From Phlebiopsis flavidoalba (lineage: Eukaryota > Basidiomycota > Agaricomycetes > Polyporales > Phanerochaetaceae), in NCBI GenBank assembly GCA_035772785.1, contig JAOCPU010000004.1, forward strand, positions 310,001 through 374,000: a DNA stretch of 64,000 nucleotides, given 5' to 3'. The position numbers were made by a program, and so were the translations under genes. The notes below the pieces were generated by a model. The model was not told the DNA's origin. It saw nothing but the letters and a program-made list of their open reading frames with translations, and ran no database searches. Below are positions 34,089-45,074 of this stretch, piece by piece. The first letter of the stretch is position 1. The number at the start of each line of letters is the position of its first letter.

Positions 34089-35846
34089 TCATGGCACCGC
34101 GGGCGCAGACGCAGGCTCCTCCTTCGCCTCCTCCTTTTTCTCCTACCCCTCCTTCTCCTTGTTCGCCTCGAGGTTCGGATCGCCCTCGTACCCCTCGACC
34201 TGCATATCATTCAGCCCGAGCTCCTCGTTCTGGTCCCACGTGCGCTCGTACTCCTCGACGGTCATGTTCGGGTCCGGGTCGGGCGCGTACAGGTTCTGGA
34301 GGTACGAGTTCGCGAGCGGGTCGTCGAGCAACAGAGCGTAAAGGGCCGCTCGGCGCTCTTGACCGCCTTGAGCTGCGCGAGGAACCGCTCGAACACGCCC
34401 CCGTCGCGGAACCCCCGTCGCGACTGCGCGTCGTTGAAGAGCTTCATCGACAGCTCCTCGTACACCTGCTCCAGGATCCCCTCCAGCGTCCCCCGTGAAC
34501 CGCCCGCCGAGCGTGCCCGTCTGCAAGCACCAGGTCGATCTCGGGAATCGATAGCCCGCAGGACTCGCTCTGGACGCATCGATCAGTCGGTGTGTAGGAG
34601 CGCAAGGAGCAATGCGTACCTTGAGGATATCTCGGCTCAGATCCTCCTTGTCCTCCACCTTGAGCGTGATCTTCCGGCCGAGCGGCGAGATGGCGGCGCC
34701 GGGACTTGACCTCGTTGTCGCGGTACCCACAGAGGTCGCAGTTGACGGACATGATCAAAATATCCTTGAAATACGGGATGTTAACCTTCTGACGAGCGTG
34801 TCCGACTTGTGCCCACAGCTCGAGCACTCTCCGGGGAAAATGAAGATCTCCTCGTTCTGCCCCTCCGTGCCCCCCGCCGATCTGCTCGTCGTCGTCGTCC
34901 TCGCCCTCCTGAGCCTCGTCAGCAAGCTCGCCGGCGCGTGTCCGCGCTCACAAGCCCGAGCTCGACGTTCTGCGCGCGCGTGCGGCACTTGAAGTACGTG
35001 CGCAGGTTCCAGCGCGGGTTCCGCCATGCTCCCGACGAACGCGAGGAACGAGTTGCCCGCGGGGTCGTCGAGGCGCACACGTGAACGGCTTCAATCGGCA
35101 CGTCCTTTTTCTCGGACGCCTTTTGCACGTGCCACGCGCCCCCGCCGCGTCGTCGCGTCGTCCTCGTCGTCGTCGTCGCGAGGATCGCCTTGACGCTGTC
35201 GATGATCGCCTGGATTTTGGTGTAGGCGGCTTCGTCTTGGATGCGCCGCAAAGGGGCTGCTCGGGCTCCAGGTCGCGCACGACGTCGCGCAAGCAGGCCC
35301 TCGATGGTCGTCAGCTGTCCGCGGTGTGGGGGGATTGTGAGCTCGAATTCGCGGATCGTGACCGTGCAGGATTCAGATTTGATGAGTGGTGGCGGTCGAG
35401 GTCTTCGCGGTCAGGACCGTTGACCGTGTTATACTGTGCCTTCCGCTGTGACAATTGTTAGAGCGTCTATCATAGGCATGATGTATGAATGGACTCACGT
35501 CGGATGACTCCAGCGGATTGGACTTCGTTGTTCTGGAATCCACAGTGCTCACAGCAGGAAGGACATGACAATGACCTCCTTGAAGAATGGTATGCTAGTG
35601 AGCAGCAAATCTAGTGACACCCTTGCGATCAGATGAGTTGGGATAACGGTACACTAGCAATGATAGACGTACCTGTTCGTGGCATTTCAATGCACAGAGA
35701 CTCGATCTCTTGGAACTCGCTCTCTCTTCGTCGTCTTTTGGTGCGGTTTGAGTCGCGTCCGCCGGCTCTTTATTCCCCACCTGCTTGGCTGCCTCATCGA
35801 CAACCTTGCCAATCTCGGGGAAGAAGTCGGGCTTTGGTTCCGTCAT
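34089..35846 (-). CDS. ZPR1: Zinc-finger protein ZPR1
   Basis: Conserved two-module zinc protein that binds eEF1A as a folding factor and shuttles to the nucleus. Start at 35844-35846 (MTEPKPDFFPEIGKVVDEAA). An intron follows the DDEER region. The first C4 finger has LCALKCHEQ/LCIEMPRTG-type sequence then CEHCGFQNNEVQS (~35520-35570); its downstream domain has ESCTVTIREFELTIPP and TTIEGLLRDVVRDLEPEQPL (~35255-35400). The second finger shows CSSCGHKSDTLV (~34800-34840) and VNIPYFKDILIMSVNCDLCG with YRDNEVKS (~34715-34790). Then KITLKVEDKEDLSRDILK (~34610-34670), CGLSIPEIDLVL (~34525-34565), EQVYEELSMKLFNDAQSRRG and LLLDDPLANSYLQNLYAPDP (~34275-34340). The acidic tail ends with PASAPAVP and TGA 34089-34091. 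Several one-base shifts interrupt the frame. Confidence 0.95.
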
Positions 35847-36221
35847 CGCGAGTGAACTGAGCGAATGGCAGAGAGAAGATGTAAGTGATGGGCAAGAAAA
35901 AGAAGGCAGAGCCAGAGCACGGACCTATGCAGAGGGCTTTAAAAGCCTTTCGACAGATTTTTGCTGGTTTAGTCAAGTGCAAAGCTAGAAAGCACGAGAA
36001 GATCTCCACTCGTCCATTTACCAAGCGCCCTGTTAATCTCTTGATCTTTTGATCGGAGAACATGAGATCGGTGTCACTCTCTGACGCGTTATGGTCACAG
36101 ATCGCGGTTCACCGTCACGGTTTTGCCCTGCCGTGACGTGACAGTTCTTTGTGGCCGGCCTGCTTACTGCCTCTACGAGCAGTCACACCGCTCCCCGTCC
36201 ACCCACACTATCTAGTCCACG
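35847..36221. promoter_or_regulatory. Shared upstream region of ZPR1 and NUP53
   Basis: 375 bp between two divergent start codons. It contains CACGTGACG-like runs near 36110-36145 (CCGTGACGTGACAG), resembling CRE/ATF sites, but no factor can be assigned by eye. Confidence 0.35.
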
Positions 36222-37713
36222 ATGTACTCAAGCACGTCCTACCCGTCCAAAACAGCGCTTGACTCCACAAAACCCAAGACCACCGGCCTGCGTTCCCCCA
36301 CTCGCACTCGCAGACCTTCACGGTGGCCGGCATGCAGAACCAGAGCGGGATGCACAGCAGCCCGAGTCTGCGCTCGAGCACGCTCGCAGGCGGGAGCGGC
36401 CTCGGTATGGGCGGGACCACTCCGGCGACAGCCTCGCGCAGTCGCGCAGCCACTACCAGCCCGGCTACCTCATGCGAGTCCTTTCCCTTGTCTGCACGAG
36501 ATGTGCCATCGCGCTAATGGGAGTGTGATTGTGTGACGTATAGTCTGCGAGCCAGAGCCCGGTGCCCTACTCACGAGCCACTCGGATTTATTTTCTCCTT
36601 GCTTTCTTTGTTGGATTGACTTGCGGTGTAGACTGCCCTCCCAGAGCCCACGATACGACGAAACGCGCCGATCGTACCGACGAAAGCCAAAATGAACCAC
36701 ACGCTCGCGGGAGGCTCGGCCCCTGATTTCGGGATGGACTCCATGTTTGCTACCTCAAAGTAGGTGGCCTTACGTCCGTTGCTCAGTGTCTCAGCTAACG
36801 CGGCTGATTATAGACAACGGCTTAGAGGCAAACTCTCCCGGACGAAGACGCCCCGCCCTTGAACTCGATTGGTCAACGACATTCCTAAATGAAAAACCTA
36901 ACGGACTTCTCGTACCCACGCCGCACGCAGACCGAACCTGTCTCTTCGACTCTTCCGCTCGTGCCGGTTGCACGCTCTATTCTATCCCTCGCAAAGCGCA
37001 GACTCCTGCCACGCCCAGGAGCGCCAGGGGCTCCCAGTGCAAAGCCCATCTACATCATCGTCTTTGGCTGAACCCGCCAGACCGGTAATAAGCGCGACCG
37101 CGGAGTTCTTCCGCCAGCTTGGGGACACTACGGTCCCGGACCTTAAGAATGTCGAAGTCACTAACTGCTTCAGGATCGGGTTCCACAATCCCGGTGAGGC
37201 CATGCGTGCCGTCCGCACCGAATGGCGAGGTGCTCAAATGGCTCATGGATGATTGGTGTCACAATGGGCAGTACGTGTACATACTTCCTTGCACTAAATC
37301 TCTGAGATACTCTGAAAACACCGCGACTGTAGGACCCCAGCCCAAGCAGAGGCCACCCTAGGCATGTCCTCGGTACGCAGTCCATACGCCTCGCCACCCA
37401 GAAGGCAACCTCCCCTCCCGAGATCTCCATGCTCGCTCCTCGCCCACGCGCGGCTTCGGGGCCTCAACCTCCGGCAACAACGACATGGCGCTCACCCACC
37501 GTCCGGCACGGGCGACGACGCCCTCCGTGTGGCACGCCCATCAAGCTGGCGCCTTTCCGCCGCTGCGTTCAGGAAACCGGGCTTCGCGCCAAAGCTGGAT
37601 GTCCCCAAGGCGGACGGCGCTGTGCCCGCGGCGCACTGCAGCCGGGCGGCGTGCAGCCGTCGCTCAGCAAGAGCGTGCTGGGGCAGGTGTCGGATTTGAT
37701 TTTTGGGTGGTGA
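36222..37713 (+). CDS. NUP53: Nucleoporin NUP53/NUP35 (MPPN/RRM-like domain)
   Basis: Inner-ring nucleoporin that binds NUP93/NUP155-type partners and membranes. Start at 36222 (MYSSTSYPSKTALDSTKPKT). The N-terminal part is Ser/Gly/Thr-rich with AGMQNQSGMHSSPSLRSSTL and AGGSGLGMGG (~36325-36420). A middle block reads GGSAPDFGMDSMFA (~36705-36760) and PDEDAPPLNSI (~36840-36870), then PRRTQTEPVSS (~36915-36945). The RRM-like domain starts with PIYIIVFG (~37045-37070), followed by ATAEFFRQLGDTTVPD (~37100-37145), NCFRIGFHNPGEAMRAVR (~37160-37215), and LKWLMDDW/NGSWMIGVK-type sequence (~37230). SIRLATQ and ISMLAPRPRA (~37380-37450) lead to a C-terminal amphipathic end SKSVLGQVSDLIFGW with TGA at 37711-37713, the membrane-binding end known for this family. 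Multiple frameshifts. Confidence 0.9.
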
Positions 37714-38040
37714 GGATTGGGAGCAGCCGTAGGCGTGCTCTTCGTGGTTTGTAGACTGGTGTAACACCTATATGCGGGATCATAATACCCTTGGCATGTC
37801 TTCATGCAAAGCGCTTGCGCCTGACGAATCATCTATGCATTTCTTACCTTTACTGTTCATAGTCCCGGCGGTGTGAATCAGAGAAGCTCGTCCGAGTGTT
37901 TGGCTGGGACTTCAGTAGTAAGTGTGCTGTAAGGTTCCACTCTTAGGTCCCTCGTTCAACTTGCATTGGATGGTAAATGTCGAGCAGGGGTGTCCCCCGC
38001 GGGACATCGATCTATATTGCGTGTGGGAACCTCCCTGCAA

Positions 38041-38143
38041 GGCTCAGTGGTCTAGTAGTATGATTCCTGCCTTCGGGGGCGTTGCCTCAGCTGATTCAGC
38101 TGATAATTGCAGGAGGTCCCGGGTTCAATTCCCGGCTGAGCCC
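38041..38143 (+). tRNA. tRNA-Pro(CGG) with a ~30 nt intron
   Basis: The acceptor stem pairs GGCTCAG (38041-38047) with CTGAGCC (38136-38142), discriminator C at 38143. The A box (TGGTCTAGTAG) and B box (GGTTCAATTCC) are clear, as is the anticodon stem CCTGC (38066-38070) with GCAGG (38109-38113). The body closely matches eukaryotic tRNA-Pro. The loop reads TTCGGG then an intron (about 38078-38107) then T, giving anticodon CGG at 38074-38076. One extra C (38071) lies between stem and loop; I take it as a base-call insertion. Taken literally the loop would read TCG (Arg), which disagrees with the body. A TTTT run (38144-38147) is the Pol III terminator. Confidence 0.88.
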
Positions 38144-38147
38144 TTTT
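38144..38147 (+). terminator. Pol III T4 terminator of tRNA-Pro
   Basis: Four T residues directly after the discriminator base of the tRNA. Confidence 0.75.
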
Positions 38148-38191
38148 ACGTGACGTGGTTTGTCGCGCTTTTTTTCTCCGAAACAGCTTGT

Positions 38192-38312
38192 GTAAGGCTC
38201 CAACTGTTTAGTTTATGTTTACGAAAATTTTGTAAATAAACAGTAAACAGTTATAAACAGTTTTATAAACAGTTTATAGACAGTAAACTAAACAGTTTAT
38301 GTTGTACTTCGA
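38192..38312 (+). repeat. Left terminal/subterminal inverted repeat of the 38-39 kb element
   Basis: Begins GTAAGGCTCCAACTGTTTAG and holds repeated AAACAGT units in both orientations plus TTTACGAAAATTTTGTAAA, a near-palindrome. Such clusters often serve as transposase-binding sites. Confidence 0.75.
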
Positions 38313-38949
38313 GTAAAAAGCTTTTGGACAATGTCAGAGCATCATTCAGTGCTGAAAAAGGGTTACCAACGAGTGTAACTACCTCTCCATTGTGCCGAGG
38401 GTCGCAACGCGGAAGATTGGACAGCCAGCTGCCTAGCCCAGTCATAAGCGCTGGTGCTACACTTCCGGTGCGAGATGTTCCCTGGGCTGAACTTGACCGA
38501 CCAGATGACGGCAGATAAATGTCATGCCTGTAGAGGGGCGGCAGATGTACTGAACTCATCGAGCAGCATGGACGTGAGCAAAGAGATAAGTACTTCAAAC
38601 CCGACTCGAAGCTAAGGATTGTCAAAGGATTGTCGCGCCAATTCAGAATATCTGGGCATTCTGACCTTTAAAACGATTATTGTGAGGAGACTCTTTAGGA
38701 CAGTTTGAGGCTAACATGCATTATTATTCTTCTCGTTGCTTCAGCCGAGGTATTGTAAGACGGGATGATGGGCGGCGCCATCCCCGCCTCCTTGTCTCGT
38801 TATGGTAATTAGACGCCCCGCCGACGCGCGTCTTGACCGCCGTCTCGTCGAGCTCAATACATCGTGGGGTTCAGATGCATTTGACAATTGGAGAGTGCAA
38901 TATAATATGAGGCAGCTCGATGTTTTGTAAGGCCCAAAACAATCACGCA

Positions 38950-39078
38950 TAGAAACTGTTTAGTTTACTGTTTATAAACAGTTTACGCCATATTTACGGA
39001 CATTTTCGTAAATAAACATAAACATAAACAGTTTAAACTGTTTATAAACAGTAAATAAACTAAACATTGGAGCCTTAC
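38950..39078 (-). repeat. Right terminal/subterminal inverted repeat of the 38-39 kb element
   Basis: Mirror of the left arm: ACTGTTTATAAACAGT units, the TTTACGGACATTTTCGTAAA palindrome, and the terminal GGAGCCTTAC. It differs from the left arm in spacing, so the two arms are related but not identical. Confidence 0.75.
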
Positions 39079-39762
39079 GCTTGTGTTACCAATCAATTGT
39101 AGAAAAAAGGTGTGGCGAACCTGTGTTACATGTAGCTGCGCATGCAAGCACAAATTTCAACTTTCAAGCCTCAAAGTTGAAAAGTTCGAACTTTTTTCCT
39201 TCTTTTTTTTTACTGAGTCGATGATCGTTATTCGAGATTTGTTGGAGAAGTTGGGAAACGGGAATACCGCAATCTCGACACACGATGTCTTCAAGGCGAG
39301 CATAGCATAATTCTGTCAGCGAGGACTTATACCTGCTGCATGCGTAAATCCTGCCCTGTGATCCACGGCGAGGCGTCGAATTCGGCGTTATCGTTACCAA
39401 GGGCGACATACATCCTTGTTGTAAAACAAGTGACAATACATTTTAAAAAGAGAGGTAATGTACCACCACAATCTCTACGACAAGATTGTAATTTGTGCAG
39501 AGCTGACACGGATTCAAAATTTCATACGTTGTTCATATCTCATGTGTCACCCAAGCCCCACCAACCAGACGATGGATGAAAACATTGTATTGCTTTAACT
39601 GCGAGATAGAAAGTACATGCTTTGTATTGCGACAGACGAGGATTCTTTTTACTCTTCAACACACTCTAAATGATACAACCGGTCCCAGGGATATAGTAGC
39701 GAATGGTACAGCAGCGCAAAATGAGGATACCTTGCAACGACAGACGAGAAGCGTAAATGTAT

Positions 39763-42700
39763 TTAGTGCACGAATCGATCGGTGACGAGGTCGCCCTGGC
39801 TGATTGAGTCGCCCTCGTGGACGATGACACGCTTGACGTGGCCCGAGACGATGGACGCCAGGCGCGGTGACGGGGGACTCCATCTTCATGGCGCTCATGG
39901 ACTGCAAAGAGAATATGGTGAGGCGAATGAACTGTGTAGAGGAAGCACACATACCACAGATGGGTCGCCCTTCTTGATCTCCTGACCCTCCTTGACACGG
40001 ACCTCGACGACGACACCAGACATCGGCGCACATCCCGACGGAGCCGGGGTCGTTGGTCGCCTTCTCGCGCGAGACGGTCTCGACTGCTGAGTTCTTGTCC
40101 TCGACGACACGGCAACGGACCTCGCCGTTGACACTCGAACCAGACGTCCACGCTGGGGCACGACCCTCGACGACGGGGCCTGGACGGCCATGAGACGGAT
40201 GATGAGGGTCTTGCCCTGCTCGATCGAGATGTGTGCATATCTCCTCGCCGACGTCGGGCGGCCGAGGAAGTAGCGCGTGGGCACGACGCTGAGGTTTCGC
40301 CGTATCTCTTTTTCTCGACGAACGCCTGGTAGTCCTCGAAGGACCTTCCGGTACATGACGTACGACGTGCCGTGACGTCCGAGTCGGTGATGTGCTTGCC
40401 GAAAACTTGGCACGGAGCTCGGCCTTGATCTTCTTGAAGTCCAAGGGCGCGAGAGGTTGGCACCGGGGCGGCCGTCCGATGCGGGGCTTGTTGCGGATGA
40501 TCTTGGAGCGCAGAGGCTCGGGGAAGCCACCAACGGGCTGGCCAAGGTAACGCCTGGAAGAACTCGTGACGATCGACGAGGGGAAGTCGAGCTCCTCGGC
40601 GCGGTTGAGAACATCCTCCTTCGAGAGCTTGTTGGACGTCATGAACTGCGCGAAGTCACCGACGACCTTTGAGGACGGAGTGACCTTGATGATGTTGCCG
40701 CACTAGGGATAGGAGAGAATTAGTAAATGTGGGAAAGAATCAAAGCATTTCACTCACAAGCTCGTTAGCCTCGATGTACTTCTTCTTGATTTCAGTCCAC
40801 TGAGTGCCCAGGCCGAGCTGAGAAGCCTGGAACATGAGATTGGTGTACTGGCCTCCGGCATCTCGTGGTCGAAGACGGACGAGTCGGAAGCGCGGACGTT
40901 GGCCTCGAAGCAGCCATAGAGGACGCGGGACTTGGCTCCAGTACAAGTTGAGGGCCCTGGATGTCGGCGTAGCGAATACCAGTGCCGAGCTTGGTCTGCT
41001 CGAGGGCGGAGCAGACGGCACCCATGGGGGGCTGCGAGGTCAAGCCGGACATGCCTAGAAGAACATAAGTGTCGGTTGAGGAGCAGGCAGCAAGGTAAAC
41101 TTACTGTCGATGGCAACGTCGACGACGTCAGCACCAGCCATACGCCCGGGCAGCGGCAATCATGGAGGCGGTCGAGATACCCGCAGTGTCGTGCGAGTGG
41201 ACGTGGATGGGGAGGTCAGGGTACTTCTCGCGGATAGCGGTGATCAGCCTGTAAGGTTGTCAATAAGGGCGTGATCCCACCAAAGAAAGGACGACTTACA
41301 ACCTTGGCGGCCTCGGGCTTGAGCAGGCCAGCCATATCCTTGATACCGAGGACGTGGATGCCCTCCGCGAACGAGCTGGTCGACGAAAGTCGACGTAGTA
41401 CTTGAGGTGGTACTTGGTCCTCCTTGGGGCTCGCGACGTCGCCGCTGTAGCAGACGACAGCCTCGCAAACACCACCAGCCTATTCGCAGGCGTCGATACC
41501 GAGCTTCAAGTTCTCTATATCCGTTTATCAGCATGCATTCTACACGCGACAACAACGAAAACATACCAATGTAGTTGAGAGAGTCGAAGACACGGAAGAT
41601 ATCGAGACCGTTCTCGACGGCCTTCTTCGAGAAGTCGTAGATGGCGTTGTCGGGGTAGCTCGTGCTAGCCGACACCGTTGGCACCACGGACGAGTGGGCC
41701 TGGAGGGGAATGTTGGGGACGAGCTTGCGGAGCGTGCGCAGGACGCTCCCGGGAGGGGTCCTCGTACAGGAAGCGCATCGCGACATCGAACGATCGCGCC
41801 ACCCCAGCACTCGATCGAGTACGCGTTCGAGAGCGCGTAGCTCGTCTCCTTTGCGCGATGTTGACCATGGTCGATGGCGCTTGCGGAGACGCGTCGCGAG
41901 GAGAGACTGGTGGGCATCACCGCCAGGTGGTGTCCATGATGAGCACACCGGGGTACTCGCGCGAGGCCTTGGGCGAAGGCCTCGGGGCCGTGCTCGACGA
42001 TGATGTTGCGCCCAACCCATCGTCTGGCACGGCACAGAGGCATCGAGCGGGGGGCCCTCGGGTCTTCGCGGCCCTGGAAGGTGGGGACCAAACGAACGAC
42101 CTCATCCTTGAGACCGGGGCTCGCCGACCTGACCCTGTGTATAGAGCCTGAGCTGCCGTTGACAGCGATCGGCTCGCCGAGGTAGGCGAAGCAGCTTTTT
42201 TTTTTTTTGCGCACGGGTTCTGGCTCTGGACGAGCTTGAACAGCTCGGGGAGTGTCGTCGATGAAGGTGGTCCCAAGTCTTGCCGCCGATGAAGACGTCG
42301 TGGGTGAGGAGACGGAACAGGAAGGGGATGTTTTCGTCTTGACACACGGATACGGAACTCGACGAGGGCAACGGAGCATTTTGCGGCGGCGACCTCGTAG
42401 GTAGTGGCCACTGACCACTGCACTTGACGAGCAAACTGTCGTAGTGAGGGGTGATCTGGGCACCCGCGCGAAGCCGGAGAGCTGGCAAGTCGAGACGGAC
42501 AAGCCGTTAGGACGACACCGTTACCACCAGCGCCTGCGGTAGTACCTCGGCGATTTTACCGGTGGTTTAAATAACAACCGGTGTCGGGCATTGGAAGCCT
42601 GCGGCGGGGGTCCTCAGTGGTGATACGGGCACTGGATGGCTAAAAGCCGCGCTTTGGTGATCAACGGCCATCCTGGGTGAGGCCGACAGCTGAGCAGGGA

Positions 42701-44197
42701 GGGTGGCTCCAGCAGCGATCTGGATCTCGAGACGGAGCGACGATGTCGAGGCCAGTAAAATTTACCTCTGTAAGAAAGCAATGAAGTGTGAGTGGCTGAA
42801 ATATATTCGTGTGAAATTCTACGAACCAGTGATGGTGGATTTTTTGCTCGCTCGACCTGAATACGAGGGTTGATCTCAATGAAAGTAGTGGCGTCCCATC
42901 TGGTCACCTAACCAAGAACTCAGCGGTGAACCGACAGGCGTTCCTAGTATCCGAACGCTCTTTGCGAGCTTAAATGGCGTCGGCGGCGAAAGATAGCCTG
43001 ACGGACCTCCTCGGGGAGAGTGAGTCGCCTAGGGGTAAAGGCGACTTCGACGACCTTCTTGGGTGGCGACGCTGAACGGATCAGTCACGCTCGAACAGTC
43101 AGTGCTGAATGGGTGTTGCCCTGAGCATCAAGCGAGGAGCTGGACTTCAATGTGGCGGGGGCGCTCAAGCGAAACGCTCGATGAAAGACGCGTGCCGTCA
43201 CCGAACGCGGGACCCTGTTGGCCTCGGGACACGCAGCCGACTCGAAAGAGTTCTTGAAGTCGGACATTTCGCGGACTAACATCGCATGCCACGGCCTCCG
43301 CCGCCACCATCGCCACACCGCCTTGATGATGACTGGTAAAATGCTTGGGTTGAATTCTAGTAAATTCGTCGCAATGCAGACAAGCTTACCGGGGAAACAC
43401 GAGGCTCGTACTCAATGAAGGCGTTGGCGTCGGTGTTATTCCTCGACGAGGGACACGGGGGTACCGGGTACCAACGACTGGCACCACCGATCTTCATCGC
43501 TGTCGTTACAGGGGGTCAGAAATCGGCTTTTTAACGAAAAAAGCGTATATTACGCGTATTCTTACCGATGGTACGCGCATTGGTCTTGTCGCTCAAAGAG
43601 CGTCGATACTTCGGGGCTGGGGCCAAACGAAGGCAATTCTCCGTGGCTCTGCTCAACTTTGCGAGCGAACGTTGGCGTTCTCGGACAGGAAACCGTATCT
43701 GTTGGGGGGCCGATGGAGAGCCCACTTCATGCACCCAAGGATAAGGAGGCATACCAGGGTGGATCATGTCAACGCCGTGCTCAAGCGCGATTCTGATGAT
43801 GTCCGTCTGGGGGTTGAGAGAGGTAGGCACCAACTGGGGTGAGACCCCCTTGCGACGATCTCGGTAGGCCTATCATCAGCCTAGGATTGCCCATAAGTGC
43901 ACCGTTCCACGGTAGAGTCAGGGGGGAAAGAGCTCGTTGGTTGTTTACCTTTTGACGGTGAGCAGAGAGACGATCCTCGAAACGAGTAGATCGCGGACGG
44001 TGTGCATCGCGAGCTCGTGGGCTGGTACGGAAGACACGAATCGCGATTCTCCTGTGGGACGCGTTTTAGGCATCGCACGACGTACGATTGGCCGCGAGGT
44101 GTGTAGCGGTGGGACTACGCGAGACTTACACCACGCGTTCGCGACTGAGGATCTTGGTCAGAGGGCCGAACGAATGGCCCGCGGACTTCCTGCGCAT
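39763..44197 (-). CDS. PYC: Pyruvate carboxylase (biotin enzyme), frame-damaged
   Basis: Makes oxaloacetate from pyruvate and bicarbonate; cytosolic in most fungi. Start taken at 44195-44197 (MRRKSAGHSFGPLTKIL). Biotin carboxylase part: AIRVFRT-type sequence and VAIYS with EDRLSAHRQKAD (~43950-44040), EHGVDMIHPG (~43750-43780), FIEINPRIQVE (~42845-42885), GLTQDG and AIQC (~42610-42680), then PHYDSLLVKCSG (~42420-42455). Carboxyltransferase part: VLIMDTTWRDAHQSLLATR (~41890-41945) with the metal-binding Asp, SIECWGGA (~41800-41825), NIPLQA, DNAIYDFSKKAVENGLDIFR then VFDSLNYIG (~41570-41660), HVHSHDTAGIST (~41165-41205), and LYGCFEANVRASDSSVFDHE (~40855-40925). C-terminal part: GDFAQFMTSNKLSKEDVLNR (~40605-40665). 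The biotin site AMKMESPVTAP lies at ~39870-39900, split from GDPSV by an intron. The end, DSISQGDLVTDRFVH, precedes TAA 39763-39765. A 13-base A/T homopolymer (42196-42208) and many indels break the frame. Confidence 0.95.
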
Positions 44198-45074
44198 CGT
44201 CTGGATGGCTACAAGAAAGTACGCACAGGGGTGCCTGGGCCCGCACTGGGGCGTGACCGCAAAGAGCGTCCTGCATGCGGTGCCAGCCGTGGCGGATGGA
44301 GAGTCGACTCGGACATGGTGGGAGGAGGAAAAGAGTCTAGGGGGCGGTCAATCGATGCGGCCTTGGACTTTATCTAGAGCGGAGCCAGCAAGCGCGAGAC
44401 GCGGCGGGAGTGACTCGAGCGCGAACGGCCGAAGGGGAACTGGGGGGGGAGAAGCGATAAAGTGCTCAAACGACGTCAAGGGCCCTGTGCTCGCTGTAGG
44501 CGAGGGTGGACAGGGGCGGGTGGGGGACAGAGGAAGAGTCGGGGGGGACGGTCGAGGAGAGGGGACTCATATAGGCTGGGCGGCAGACGCTAGGCGTAAC
44601 GTCACTCTGCGCTGCTCTGCGGTCGGTGCAGCGACCCATCTGGACGCACTACGCTCACTCCTCGCACCCATTTTCGGGGTTTAGCGCGGCCTCTCCGCTC
44701 AGCATCCGCTCAGCCACTGGCTGCACAAGACAAGAAAATAGTCGCTATCATTTCTACCACTCCAGATAGGCTGGCCAAAGCATCACCCCCGACGGCGCAA
44801 AGAATCAGACTCCCATCGCGACAGAATCCGCGAATTACCCTCTACCAGCGACGCACAGGCCACGGCCCTATCGATCCTCTTCGCCCCGCCCCATCCGACG
44901 CTGCTAGCCCCTGCTGACAAAACCCCACGTTTGACCCGATACGGCCCACGCGCACATCCTGGTGCCACAGATCGCTCACATCGTCGCCGTCGCCATCGCC
45001 GTGTCGCCGTTCCAGAATCCAAGCCTGTCCTAGAGTTCAAGTATGTAGTGGTTAATAGCGGTAGCACTCGCTCC
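44198..45074. other. Upstream region of pyruvate carboxylase
   Basis: About 880 bp between VRG4 and PYC, both on the minus strand. It is G-rich on the plus strand (44390-44570, including an 8-G run near 44442). It should hold the PYC promoter and leader. No separate gene is supported. Confidence 0.35.

Larger units (their letters stand above)
38192..39078. mobile_element. Non-autonomous TIR DNA transposon (MITE-like, possibly hAT)
   Basis: The ends are inverted repeats: GTAAGGCTCCAA at 38192 and its complement ending GGAGCCTTAC at 39078, each continuing into TGTTTAGTTTA. The element is flanked by a direct repeat GCTTGTG (38186-38192 and 39079-39085), a target-site duplication of 6-7 bp (one base is shared with the TIR), close to the 8 bp of hAT elements. 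Inside each end is a ~100 bp array of AAACAGTTTA / TAAACTGTTT units and a palindrome around TTTACG...CGTAAA. The ~600 bp core has no open frame longer than ~70 codons and no transposase motif I can read. It sits 43 bp after tRNA-Pro. The TIR structure is seen directly; the superfamily is inferred. Confidence 0.75.

Noticed and set aside
38041..38143. tRNA-Arg(TCG)
   Set aside because: The literal anticodon depends on one extra C; the acceptor, D and T arms are those of tRNA-Pro.
38330..38940. Transposase gene inside the TIR element
   Set aside because: No frame over ~70 codons and no readable hAT dimerisation or catalytic motif; the element is best called non-autonomous.
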